DNA from: JAJXWB01 sp047605445
GTDB taxonomy: Bacteria > Pseudomonadota > Alphaproteobacteria > Rhizobiales > Beijerinckiaceae
NCBI GenBank assembly: GCA_047605445.1
Contig: JASGFP010000042.1
Span: 1 to 29,597 of the forward strand
Length of the DNA stretch: 29,597 nucleotides
Direction of reading: 5' to 3'
Positions within the stretch are counted from its first letter, which is position 1. The number at the start of each line of letters is the position of its first letter. Of this stretch, positions 1 through 6,594 are shown piece by piece. The notes beneath the pieces are model-generated. The model was given only the letters and a program-made list of their open reading frames with translations. It did not search any database and was not told the DNA's origin. Both the position numbers and the translations under genes were made by a program.

Positions 1-2
1 TC

Positions 3-164
3 GGCAAGGGCGTGAAGTCGCAACTGGCGGCGCTCGACGGCGCCACGCGCGGCGTATTCGTGCAACACGCCGCGTCATCGCTGTTGAAAGCGGTCGCGGT
101 ACGTTCGAACGATCGCAAATCCGTCGACCGGCTAGGTCGCGTGATCAGGGTCGTCGGACCGTAG
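3..164 (+). CDS. C-terminal end of an unidentified protein (5' truncated by window edge)
   Basis: An open frame enters from the left edge and ends at a TAG at 162-164, giving 53 residues that end in VIRVVGP. Roughly four fifths of its codons end in G or C, as in the confident genes nearby, which suggests real coding sequence. The opposite strand holds no recognisable product here. The tail is basic and slightly hydrophobic, with no motif I can name. It converges on grxD, whose stop lies 46 bp further on. No function is proposed. Confidence 0.5.
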   Translation, partial: GKGVKSQLAALDGATRGVFVQHAASSLLKAVAVRSNDRKSVDRLGRVIRVVGP

Positions 165-210
165 CCGGAGGCGGGACGGGCGACGCAATGCGCGGCCGCC
201 CGGTCGCACC

Positions 211-552
211 TCAGCTGCGCGCAGGAGCCTTGTGCGGCACGCCGGCCTGCGCCAGATGGTCGGTCAGTTCGCCGGACTGGAACATCTCCCGGATGATGTC
301 GCAGCCGCCGACGAATTCGCCCTTGACGTAAAGCTGCGGAATGGTCGGCCAGTTGGTGAAGGTCTTGATGCCTTCGCGCAGCTCGCCGTCCGCCAGAACG
401 TTGACGCCCGTGTAGGGCACGCCGAGGTAATCGAGAATTTGAACGACCTGGCCGGAAAAGCCGCATTGCGGCATCTGGGGCGTGCCCTTCATGAACAGCA
501 CGACGTCGTTGGTGTCGACCACGTTCTTGATCTGGTCGTGGATATTGGCCAT
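211..552 (-). CDS. grxD: Monothiol glutaredoxin, Grx4/GrxD family
   Basis: A 113-residue cytoplasmic monothiol glutaredoxin. The family binds a [2Fe-2S] cluster with glutathione and takes part in iron-sulfur cluster delivery and iron sensing, often as a heterodimer with a BolA protein. The single active-site motif CGFS is at residues 30-33, preceded by the conserved KGTP (22-25). The TIPQLYVKGEFVGGCDI stretch that follows carries the conserved TIPQ and GGCD glutathione-contact motifs. Length and architecture match single-domain bacterial Grx4. The ATG at 552 has a good ribosome-binding site (AGGAAG on the minus strand). bolA lies 96 bp upstream on the same strand, the standard alphaproteobacterial pairing. 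Identification is secure. Confidence 0.97.
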   Translation of the reverse strand: MANIHDQIKNVVDTNDVVLFMKGTPQMPQCGFSGQVVQILDYLGVPYTGVNVLADGELREGIKTFTNWPTIPQLYVKGEFVGGCDIIREMFQSGELTDHLAQAGVPHKAPARS

Positions 553-648
553 CGCCTTCTTCCTTTCCTGGCGGAGTTCAAGGTTCCGCAGAGTGGAGCG
601 AATATAGAGCGTTTGCGCCGCGACTCCTAGATTGCGTCAGGCGTTGTT

Positions 649-882
649 TCAGGCAGGCGCGCTGGTTGTCAGGGCCAGAGCATGGAGAACGCCGCCCATC
701 TGGCCTTTCAGCGCCCCGTAAACCATCTGGTGCTGCTGCACGCGCGACTTGCCCCGGAACGCCTCGGTGACGACGGTCGCGGCGTAATGATCGCCATCGC
801 CGGCCAGATCCTGGATTTCGACACGTGCGTCCGGAAAGGCGGTTTTGATCAGCCGTTCGATCTCAGATGCTTCCATCGGCAT
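649..882 (-). CDS. bolA: BolA family protein (Grx4 partner)
   Basis: A 77-residue BolA/IbaG-type protein. The family forms [2Fe-2S]-bridged heterodimers with monothiol glutaredoxins and acts in iron-sulfur trafficking or iron signalling; some members are described as DNA-binding. The conserved VQQHQMVY segment (48-55) and the invariant C-terminal histidine in LHALAL (H67) are present, with the acidic GDGDHY loop around residues 28-33. The short size and lack of an N-terminal extension resemble the Grx4-associated BolA2/IbaG subgroup more than stationary-phase BolA. The ATG at 882 is preceded by a GAGG; a second in-frame ATG two codons later is also possible. It lies 14 bp downstream of purL and 96 bp upstream of grxD, so it is probably cotranscribed with both. 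Confidence 0.95.
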   Translation of the reverse strand: MPMEASEIERLIKTAFPDARVEIQDLAGDGDHYAATVVTEAFRGKSRVQQHQMVYGALKGQMGGVLHALALTTSAPA

Positions 883-896
883 TGAAGGGCCTCGGT

Positions 897-3116
897 CTAG
901 TTGAAGGCTTCCGGAGTGTCGCCCGCCATATAGGCCGGCAGCGCGGTTTCGTAGGCTTCGCGCAACGCGGAGACAAATATGGGTTCTTCGCCCGGCAGTC
1001 GCAATGCGTCGCCGCCGGTGGCGCCCAGACGCATGGCGGGGACGCCGCCATTGGCCGCCTGCGACAGAATGGCGCCAGCATCGCTCGCCATGCAGGTGAC
1101 GACGTACCGCGCTTGATCCTCACCGAAAAGCGCTGCATGCGCTGGTCCGGGTGGAAGCTGCCCGATCGTTGCGCCAATGCCCCCGGCGACCGCCATTTCG
1201 GCAAGACCGACAGCGAGGCCGCCTTCGGACAGGTCGTGGACGGCGGTCGCGCGCCGTGCGGCAATCAGCGCGCGGACAAATTCGCCGTTTCGGCGCTCGG
1301 CGGCGAGGTCGACCGGCGGCGGCGCGCCTTCCTCGCGGTTGCAGACAACGTCGAGCCAGGACGACTGGCCGAGCCAGCCGACGGTCGCGCCGATCAGCAG
1401 GATATCCTCGCCCGCGGCCTTGAAGGCGATGGTCGCCGCGCTCGTCACGTCGTCCACAACGCCGACGCCGCCAATGGCGGGAGTCGGCAGAATGCCTGCG
1501 CCCTGCGTCTCGTTGTAGAGCGAGACATTGCCCGAGACGATCGGGAAATCGAGCGCGCGGCAGGCTTCGCCGATGCCTTCGAGGCAGCCGACGAACTGAC
1601 CCATGTATTCGGGGCGCTCGGGATTGCCGAAATTGAGATTGTCCGTAACCGCCAGCGGACGGCCGCCGACCGCGACGATGTTGCGCCATGCTTCGGCCAC
1701 CGCCTGCTTGCCCCCTTCGACGGGGTCGGCGAAGCAATAGCGCGCGTTGACGTCGGTGGTCAGCGCCAGCCCCTTCGGCCCATCGTCGATGCGTACGACA
1801 GCGGCGTCGCCGCCTGGCGCCACGATCGTATTGCCGAGAATGAGGTGGTCGTACTGCTCCCAGACCCAGCGCTTGGAGCAGATGTCCGGCGAGCCGAGCA
1901 GCATCAGAAGCGCTGCGCCGTTCGAGATCGGCGTCGGCGTCGCGCTCGCGTCGATCGGCGCTTTCTTGGGCGTCGGAACGTGGGGCCGGTCGTAGAGCGG
2001 CGCCTCGTCGCCCAGCTCCTTGATCGGCAAATCGGCTTTCACCTCGCCGCCGTGCTTGATGACGAAACGCAGCGTGTCGGTCGTCTTGCCGATGACCGCA
2101 AAATCGAGGCCCCATTTGCGGAAGATCGCCTCCGCCTCTTTTTCCTTGGCGGGCGTCAGCACCATGAGCATCCGCTCCTGGCTCTCCGACAGCATCATCT
2201 CGTAGGCGCTCATGCCGGTTTCGCGGCACGGCACCTTGTCGAGGTCGAGCTCGATGCCGAGGTTGCCCTTCGCGCCCATTTCGACTGCCGAGGAAGTGAG
2301 GCCGGCGGCGCCCATGTCCTGAATGGCGATGACGGCGCCGCTCTTCATCAGTTCCAGGCAGGCTTCGAGCAGAAGCTTTTCGGAGAAGGGGTCGCCAACC
2401 TGTACGGTCGGGCGCTTTTCTTCAGCATCGGCCTCGAAGGAGGCCGAAGCCATGGTCGCGCCGTGGATGCCGTCGCGGCCGGTCTTGGAGCCGAGATAGA
2501 CGATCGGATTCCCAACGCCCGTGGCCTTGGCGTAGAAAATCTCGTCCGCCCTTGCGAGGCCAACCGCCATGGCGTTGACGAGGATGTTGCCGTCGTAAGC
2601 CTTATGAAAGCCGGTCGAGCCGCCAACCGTCGGCACGCCGAAGGAATTGCCGTAGCCTCCGATGCCTGCGACCACGCCGCCGACGAGATGGCGGGTCTTG
2701 GGATGGGCCGGCGAGCCGAATCGCAGCAGGTTGAGGCAGGCGATCGGGCGCGCCCCCATGGTGAAGACGTCGCGCAGAATGCCGCCGACGCCGGTGGCGG
2801 CGCCCTGATAGGGCTCGATGAAGGAGGGGTGGTTGTGGCTTTCCATCTTGAAGATGCAGGCCTGCCCGTCGCCGATATCGATGACGCCGGCGTTTTCGCC
2901 CGGACCCTGGATCACCCAGGGCGCCTTGGTCGGCAGCTTGCGCAGATGGATGCGGGACGATTTGTAGGAACAATGCTCGTTCCACATCGCCGAAAAAATG
3001 CCGAGTTCCGTGAAGGTCGGCGCACGTCCGATCAGCTTCAGGATACGTTCGTATTCGTCCGGCTTGAGTCCATGAGCGGCGACAAGCTCCGGCGTGACGG
3101 TCGGTTCTTTGGTCAA
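897..3116 (-). CDS. purL: Phosphoribosylformylglycinamidine synthase subunit II (small-type PurL)
   Basis: ATP-dependent conversion of FGAR to FGAM in purine biosynthesis, using ammonia delivered by the PurQ glutaminase within a PurLQS complex. At 739 residues this is the small PurL that requires separate PurS and PurQ, both encoded just upstream. The N-terminal NEHCSYKSSR segment (46-55) and ESHNHPS (92-98) are conserved active-site elements of the AIRS/PurM-like fold, which is duplicated in the protein. The start appears to be TTG: the family-conserved N-terminus (TPELVAAHGLKPDEYERI) begins eight residues in, the frame has no ATG or GTG upstream before a TAG, and the first start-like codon is the TTG at 3116. 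A clear Shine-Dalgarno is not visible. A 770-residue antisense open frame across this gene is a codon-bias shadow. Confidence 0.97.
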   Translation of the reverse strand: MTKEPTVTPELVAAHGLKPDEYERILKLIGRAPTFTELGIFSAMWNEHCSYKSSRIHLRKLPTKAPWVIQGPGENAGVIDIGDGQACIFKMESHNHPSFIEPYQGAATGVGGILRDVFTMGARPIACLNLLRFGSPAHPKTRHLVGGVVAGIGGYGNSFGVPTVGGSTGFHKAYDGNILVNAMAVGLARADEIFYAKATGVGNPIVYLGSKTGRDGIHGATMASASFEADAEEKRPTVQVGDPFSEKLLLEACLELMKSGAVIAIQDMGAAGLTSSAVEMGAKGNLGIELDLDKVPCRETGMSAYEMMLSESQERMLMVLTPAKEKEAEAIFRKWGLDFAVIGKTTDTLRFVIKHGGEVKADLPIKELGDEAPLYDRPHVPTPKKAPIDASATPTPISNGAALLMLLGSPDICSKRWVWEQYDHLILGNTIVAPGGDAAVVRIDDGPKGLALTTDVNARYCFADPVEGGKQAVAEAWRNIVAVGGRPLAVTDNLNFGNPERPEYMGQFVGCLEGIGEACRALDFPIVSGNVSLYNETQGAGILPTPAIGGVGVVDDVTSAATIAFKAAGEDILLIGATVGWLGQSSWLDVVCNREEGAPPPVDLAAERRNGEFVRALIAARRATAVHDLSEGGLAVGLAEMAVAGGIGATIGQLPPGPAHAALFGEDQARYVVTCMASDAGAILSQAANGGVPAMRLGATGGDALRLPGEEPIFVSALREAYETALPAYMAGDTPEAFN

Positions 3117-3249
3117 GGGAATTGCGACCCGGCGATAGAGTGCGAGCAGTTCCGACCGCTTAGCCTCGCGCGCCTATGAAGGCAACAGTGCTCAGGTCTG
3201 TTGCAAATCGGCCACGTCTGCGATCCGATTGCACAGATCAGGCCGCCCG

Positions 3250-3263
3250 TTGACATAGGTCAA
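3250..3263 (+). promoter_or_regulatory. FNR/FixK-type palindrome upstream of ompW
   Basis: TTGACATAGGTCAA is a perfect inverted repeat (TTGAC-N4-GTCAA) and fits the general FNR/FixK/Anr pattern TTGA-N6-TCAA. It lies 78 bp before the ompW start codon, between the divergent purL and ompW genes. Its spacing would allow a class II activator position, but I see no convincing -10 hexamer at the expected place. OmpW and its Pseudomonas homologue OprG are known to be under FNR/ANR control, which makes the match more meaningful. It is a sequence match only. Confidence 0.45.
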
Positions 3264-3341
3264 TTATTTTCAACCCGCAAAACAGGATTTTCCACCTCGG
3301 GAATTCAGGCGCACGTGCGCTCGGATGACAGGGGTTAACGA

Positions 3342-4187
3342 ATGACTTTCAAGGCTTTTCTCCGCGGTACGGCGTCGGTCGCCGGTCTGCTGGTTCTCGG
3401 CTCGGCCGCCGTGGCTGCCGATCTTCCCTCGCGTAAAGTCGCCCCGGCGGAGCCGATGGTGATCGACACGTTCCAGCCCTTCCAGATTCGCCTGCGCGCC
3501 ACGGCGATCATTCCGGACGGCAAGACGACCGCTTACGACCGCTTCGGCGGCATTCTCCCGCTCGTGTTCATGAGCAGCGGCGCCAACAGCCCGATCCTCG
3601 GCTCGGGCGCCAAGGTTTCGACGACCGTCATTCCGGAAATCGACGTCAGCTACTACTTCACCAAGAATATCGCGATCGAAGCGATCTGCTGCCTGTCGAA
3701 GCACAGCGTCTCGGGCACCGGCACGCTCGCCGGCCTGAATATCGGCTCGACCTGGGTGTTCCCGCCGACGGTGCTGCTGCAGTATCACTTCACCAATTTC
3801 GGCGCCTTCCAGCCCTACATCGGCGTCGGCGTGAACTTCACCGCCTATTTCGGCGCGAAGGGCGGCAACCAGTTCACCCCGTTCTTCACGCCCGTCGGCC
3901 TCGTCGGCGCGAACGCCGTCACGAACCTGTCGGTCGGCTCCTCCTGGGGCGTCGCGGGTCAGGTCGGCTTCGACTACATGATCAACCAGAACTGGGGCGT
4001 GAACGTCGACCTCAAGCGCATCATGATGCAGCCGACCGCCTATGCGACGGTGTGGAATTCGGCCGTGTCGCCGGTGCTCGGCCCGGTTCCGGTCCGCGCC
4101 AAGGTCAATATCGACCCGTGGGTCGTGTCGGCCGGCATCACCTATCGCTTCGGCGGCGGCGCCGGCGCGGTGGTCGCCAAGTACTGA
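3342..4187 (+). CDS. ompW: OmpW family outer membrane protein
   Basis: A 281-residue predicted outer-membrane beta-barrel of the OmpW family, which forms small eight-stranded channels for hydrophobic or small molecules. An N-terminal signal peptide is clear: a basic start, a hydrophobic core (SVAGLLVLGSAAVA, about residues 12-25) and cleavage after AVA, giving a mature start ADLPSRK. Family-typical segments include PEIDVSYYFTKNIAIE, FQPYIGVGVNFTAYF and the final strand DPWVVSAGITYRFGG. The protein ends in Tyr, as many barrels do, but after a short Gly/Ala-rich extension. It starts at an ATG and is followed by an intrinsic terminator, so it is probably monocistronic. It interrupts an otherwise minus-strand purine gene block, and the upstream FNR-like site suggests oxygen-responsive control. 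Confidence 0.88.
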   Translation: MTFKAFLRGTASVAGLLVLGSAAVAADLPSRKVAPAEPMVIDTFQPFQIRLRATAIIPDGKTTAYDRFGGILPLVFMSSGANSPILGSGAKVSTTVIPEIDVSYYFTKNIAIEAICCLSKHSVSGTGTLAGLNIGSTWVFPPTVLLQYHFTNFGAFQPYIGVGVNFTAYFGAKGGNQFTPFFTPVGLVGANAVTNLSVGSSWGVAGQVGFDYMINQNWGVNVDLKRIMMQPTAYATVWNSAVSPVLGPVPVRAKVNIDPWVVSAGITYRFGGGAGAVVAKY

Positions 4188-4208
4188 TCGCCCGAAAAGC
4201 GAAATACG

Positions 4209-4235
4209 AAAGGCCCGGCGAAAGCCGGGCCTTTT
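4209..4235 (+). terminator. Intrinsic terminator after ompW
   Basis: An 11-bp perfect stem (AAAGGCCCGGC / GCCGGGCCTTT) closes on a GAAA tetraloop at 4220-4223, and the T-run continues to 4235. It starts 22 bp past the ompW stop codon. The A-run on the left arm would also give a short T-run on the minus strand, so it may additionally stop transcription leaving purQ, whose stop is at 4283. Confidence 0.9.
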
Positions 4236-4282
4236 GCGTTCGTGATTCTTGCAGAAGACGTTGAAAGCCTGGCGCGCGCGGA

Positions 4283-4975
4283 TCAGCCCGCCGCGGCCGC
4301 GAGGCTCGCGAACATGCCCTTGCCGTCGACGCCGCCGACGAGCGGGTCGATCAGGTTCTCGGGGTGGGGCATAAGGCCGAGCACATTGAAGCGCTCGGAA
4401 TATATGCCGGCGATGTCGTTGCGCGAGCCGTTCGGATTTGCAGCCCCACCGAGCAGCCCGTTCTCATCGCAATATCGGAAGGCGACGCGGCCATCCTTTT
4501 CGATCGTCTCGATCGTGGCGTCGTCGGCCTCGTAATTGCCCTCGCCATGAGCGATTGCGACCTTGATGATTTCGCCGGGCCCGTATGCGCTGGTGAAGGG
4601 CGCGGCGGCGCGCTCGACCCGCAGATGCTGCATCTTGCAGACGAAATGCAGGTTGGCGTTGCGCATCAGCACGCCAGGCAAGAGGCCACTTTCACAAAGG
4701 ATCTGGAAGCCGTTGCAGATGCCGAGCACGTAGCCGCCGGCCGCCGCATGCTTGCGTACCGCGTCCATGATCGGCGCGCGCCCGGCGATCGCGCCACAGC
4801 GCAGATAATCGCCATAGCTGAAGCCGCCGGGAAGGACGACGAGATCGGTTCCCTGTGGCAGGTCGTGATCGGCGTGCCAGACGATGTCGGGCTGGCGCCC
4901 CGTCGCCTGCTTCAGCGCACGTGCGGCATCGCCCTCGCGATTGGAGCCGGGAAAGAGAATGACGGCGGCTTTCAT
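4283..4975 (-). CDS. purQ: Phosphoribosylformylglycinamidine synthase, glutaminase subunit PurQ
   Basis: A class I glutamine amidotransferase of 230 residues that hydrolyses glutamine and channels ammonia to PurL for FGAM formation. The catalytic triad is visible: the nucleophile Cys87 in GICNGFQ, and His204/Glu206 in MPHPEN. The oxyanion-region PGGFSYGDYLRCGAIA (49-64) is typical of PurQ. The ATG at 4975 lies 18 bp downstream of the purS stop, so purC-purS-purQ form a tight operon on the minus strand. The next minus-strand purine gene, purL, is more than 1.1 kb further downstream because ompW and its terminator lie between, so purL probably has its own promoter. Confidence 0.97.
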   Translation of the reverse strand: MKAAVILFPGSNREGDAARALKQATGRQPDIVWHADHDLPQGTDLVVLPGGFSYGDYLRCGAIAGRAPIMDAVRKHAAAGGYVLGICNGFQILCESGLLPGVLMRNANLHFVCKMQHLRVERAAAPFTSAYGPGEIIKVAIAHGEGNYEADDATIETIEKDGRVAFRYCDENGLLGGAANPNGSRNDIAGIYSERFNVLGLMPHPENLIDPLVGGVDGKGMFASLAAAAG

Positions 4976-4993
4976 GGCCTCACCGGGGTTCGA

Positions 4994-5233
4994 TCAACCG
5001 AGGTCGATCCTGAAATTTTCGATCACCGTATTGGCGAGCAGCTTTTCGCAGGCCGCCTGCAGCGAGGCCGTCGCGGCCGCCTTGTCCTGGCCCTCGATCT
5101 CGACGTCGAACACCTTGCCCTGCCGCACGCTGGCGACGCCGTCGACGCCCAGCGACTTCAGCGCGCCCTCGATCGCTTTGCCCTGCGGATCGAGCACGCC
5201 ATTCTTGAGGGTGACGACGACTCTGGCCTTCAT
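4994..5233 (-). CDS. purS: Phosphoribosylformylglycinamidine synthase subunit PurS
   Basis: A 79-residue small structural subunit that dimerises and bridges PurL and PurQ in the FGAM synthase complex. The sequence from MKARVVVTLKNGVLDPQG through the central KSLG and VRQGK segments to the C-terminal LLANTVIENF is characteristic of PurS. The ATG at 5233 is chosen over an upstream in-frame TTG (5245): it gives the family's usual length and N-terminus and has a GGGA ribosome-binding site about 8 bp upstream. It lies between purC (24 bp upstream) and purQ (18 bp downstream) in one operon. Confidence 0.96.
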   Translation of the reverse strand: MKARVVVTLKNGVLDPQGKAIEGALKSLGVDGVASVRQGKVFDVEIEGQDKAAATASLQAACEKLLANTVIENFRIDLG

Positions 5234-5257
5234 GATCGGTCCCAAATCCGGTCTGAC

Positions 5258-6019
5258 TTACTGAACGAGCTTCGGACCGCCACGCGGCGGATCCTCAGTC
5301 TGCAGGATTCCGAGCCGGCGCGCGACCTCGGTATAGGCCTCGACAAGCCCGCCCATGTCGCGGCGGAAGCGGTCCTTATCGAGCTTGTCGTTCGACTTGA
5401 TGTCCCACAGGCGGCAGGAGTCGGGTGAAATCTCGTCGGCGACGACGATGCGCATCATGTCGTTTTCCCAGAGCCGGCCGCATTCCATCTTGAAGTCGAC
5501 GAGACGGATGCCGACGCCCAGGAACAAGCCGGACAGGAAGTCGTTGACGCGGATGGCCAGCGCCATGATGTCGTCGATCTCCTGCGGGCTCGCCCAGCCA
5601 AAGGCGGTGATGTGTTCTTCCGACACCATGGGATCGTTGAGCGCGTCGTTCTTGTAGTAGAATTCGATGATCGAGCGCGGCAGTTGCGTGCCTTCCTCGA
5701 TGCCGAGGCGCTGCGACAAAGAGCCCGCCGCGACATTGCGCACGACGACTTCGAGCGGGACGATCTCGACTTCGCGAATCAGCTGCTCGCGCATGTTGAG
5801 GCGGCGGATGAAATGGGTCGGCACCCCGATATTGTTGAGGTGCTGGAAGATAAACTCGGAAATCCGGTTGTTCAGCACGCCCTTGCCGTCGATGATTTCG
5901 TGCTTCTTCGCATTGAAAGCGGTCGCGTCGTCCTTGAAATGCTGGACCAGCGTGCCGGGCTCGGGGCCCTCGTAGAGCACCTTGGCCTTGCCTTCGTAGA
6001 TGCGACGACGGCGGTTCAT
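5258..6019 (-). CDS. purC: Phosphoribosylaminoimidazole-succinocarboxamide (SAICAR) synthase
   Basis: Ligates aspartate to CAIR with ATP to give SAICAR in purine synthesis. The chosen ATG at 6019 gives 253 residues, the normal family size, beginning MNRRRRIYEGKAK with the P-loop-like YEGKAK segment. An upstream in-frame extension of 32 residues to 6115 looks non-conserved and runs through palindromic intergenic DNA. The SAICAR signatures are present: EVVVRNVAAGS near residues 91-101, and DFKMECG followed by DEISPDSCRLWD in the C-terminal half. It is the first gene of the purC-purS-purQ operon and is transcribed away from the DUF1476 gene. The Shine-Dalgarno before the chosen start is weak. 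Confidence 0.96.
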   Translation of the reverse strand: MNRRRRIYEGKAKVLYEGPEPGTLVQHFKDDATAFNAKKHEIIDGKGVLNNRISEFIFQHLNNIGVPTHFIRRLNMREQLIREVEIVPLEVVVRNVAAGSLSQRLGIEEGTQLPRSIIEFYYKNDALNDPMVSEEHITAFGWASPQEIDDIMALAIRVNDFLSGLFLGVGIRLVDFKMECGRLWENDMMRIVVADEISPDSCRLWDIKSNDKLDKDRFRRDMGGLVEAYTEVARRLGILQTEDPPRGGPKLVQ

Positions 6020-6098
6020 GACGTGCAACCGTGGTTTGAGAAACAGTTTCGCGCGCCGGACGGCCGCCCGGCGCGGGATCGGAGAGGTCGTATCGCTT

Positions 6099-6135
6099 TC
6101 CCGATCGGGATACAACCCGAACGGTCGGGTATCCC
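6099..6135. promoter_or_regulatory. Paired palindromes upstream of purC (possible operator)
   Basis: TCCCGATCGGGA (6099-6110) is a perfect 12-bp palindrome. It overlaps a second inverted repeat at 6107-6135, where GGGATA-CAA-CCCGA pairs with TCGGGTATCCC around an ACGG loop with a 3-nt bulge. The pair lies 80-116 bp upstream of the purC ATG in the divergent purC/DUF1476 interval of 240 bp. The symmetry and place suggest an operator or a leader hairpin, but I do not recognise a known regulator's site. Confidence 0.3.
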
Positions 6136-6259
6136 TCGTCTAATCCTTTTTCCCGCCTCTGTTGCGCGCCGGGACGCTAGGCGCCCGCGCGGCGGGTCGC
6201 TATATCAGGGCCATATTCAGCCTGCCGCCTGCGAGGCGCGCCAAATTCGGGGCCCGAAA

Positions 6260-6577
6260 ATGACGACCTTCGACAAGCGCGAAGACAGCTTCGAAAAAAA
6301 ATTCGCGCACGACGAGGAATTGATGTTTCGCGCGACCGCGCGCCGCAACAAGCGCCTCGCCGCCTGGGCGGCCGAAAAGCTCGGCCGGACCGACGCCGAC
6401 GCCTATTTCAAGGAAGTGATGGCGGCCGACCTTGAGGAAGCCGGCGACGACGACGTGATCCGCAAACTCACGGCCGATTTCGCCAAGGCCGGCGTCGATC
6501 AGTCCGAGCACCAGATCCGCCGCACCATGGACGAGCTGATGGCCGTTGCGGTCGCCGAGATAAAAGCCGGAAAGTAA
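6260..6577 (+). CDS. DUF1476 protein, F1-ATPase inhibitor subunit zeta
   Basis: A 105-residue protein of the DUF1476 family. The Paracoccus denitrificans member is the zeta subunit that inhibits ATP hydrolysis by F1-ATPase. The start MTTFDKREDSFEKKFAHDEEL is the hallmark N-terminal inhibitory region, followed by a helical body with RATARRNKRLAAWAAEKLG and a C-terminal MDELMAVAVAEIK helix. The protein is soluble, highly charged and has no signal peptide. The ATG at 6260 yields the family's standard length; a longer upstream frame crosses the purC control region and is not credible. It is divergent from purC, a frequent Hyphomicrobiales arrangement, and 17 bp upstream of the recombinase frame. 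Confidence 0.92.
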   Translation: MTTFDKREDSFEKKFAHDEELMFRATARRNKRLAAWAAEKLGRTDADAYFKEVMAADLEEAGDDDVIRKLTADFAKAGVDQSEHQIRRTMDELMAVAVAEIKAGK

Positions 6578-6594
6578 GGTTTCGTTTACCGTTC

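Noticed and set aside
165..210. Inverted repeat CGGGCG...CGCCCG between the 5' edge gene and grxD
   Set aside because: The stem is short with a long loop and there is no T-run on either strand, so I do not call a terminator.
867..3179. 770-codon + strand open frame opposite purL
   Set aside because: It mirrors purL in GC-rich DNA, is rich in Arg/Ala/Asp without any recognisable domain, and spans the bolA-purL boundary. It is a codon-bias shadow.
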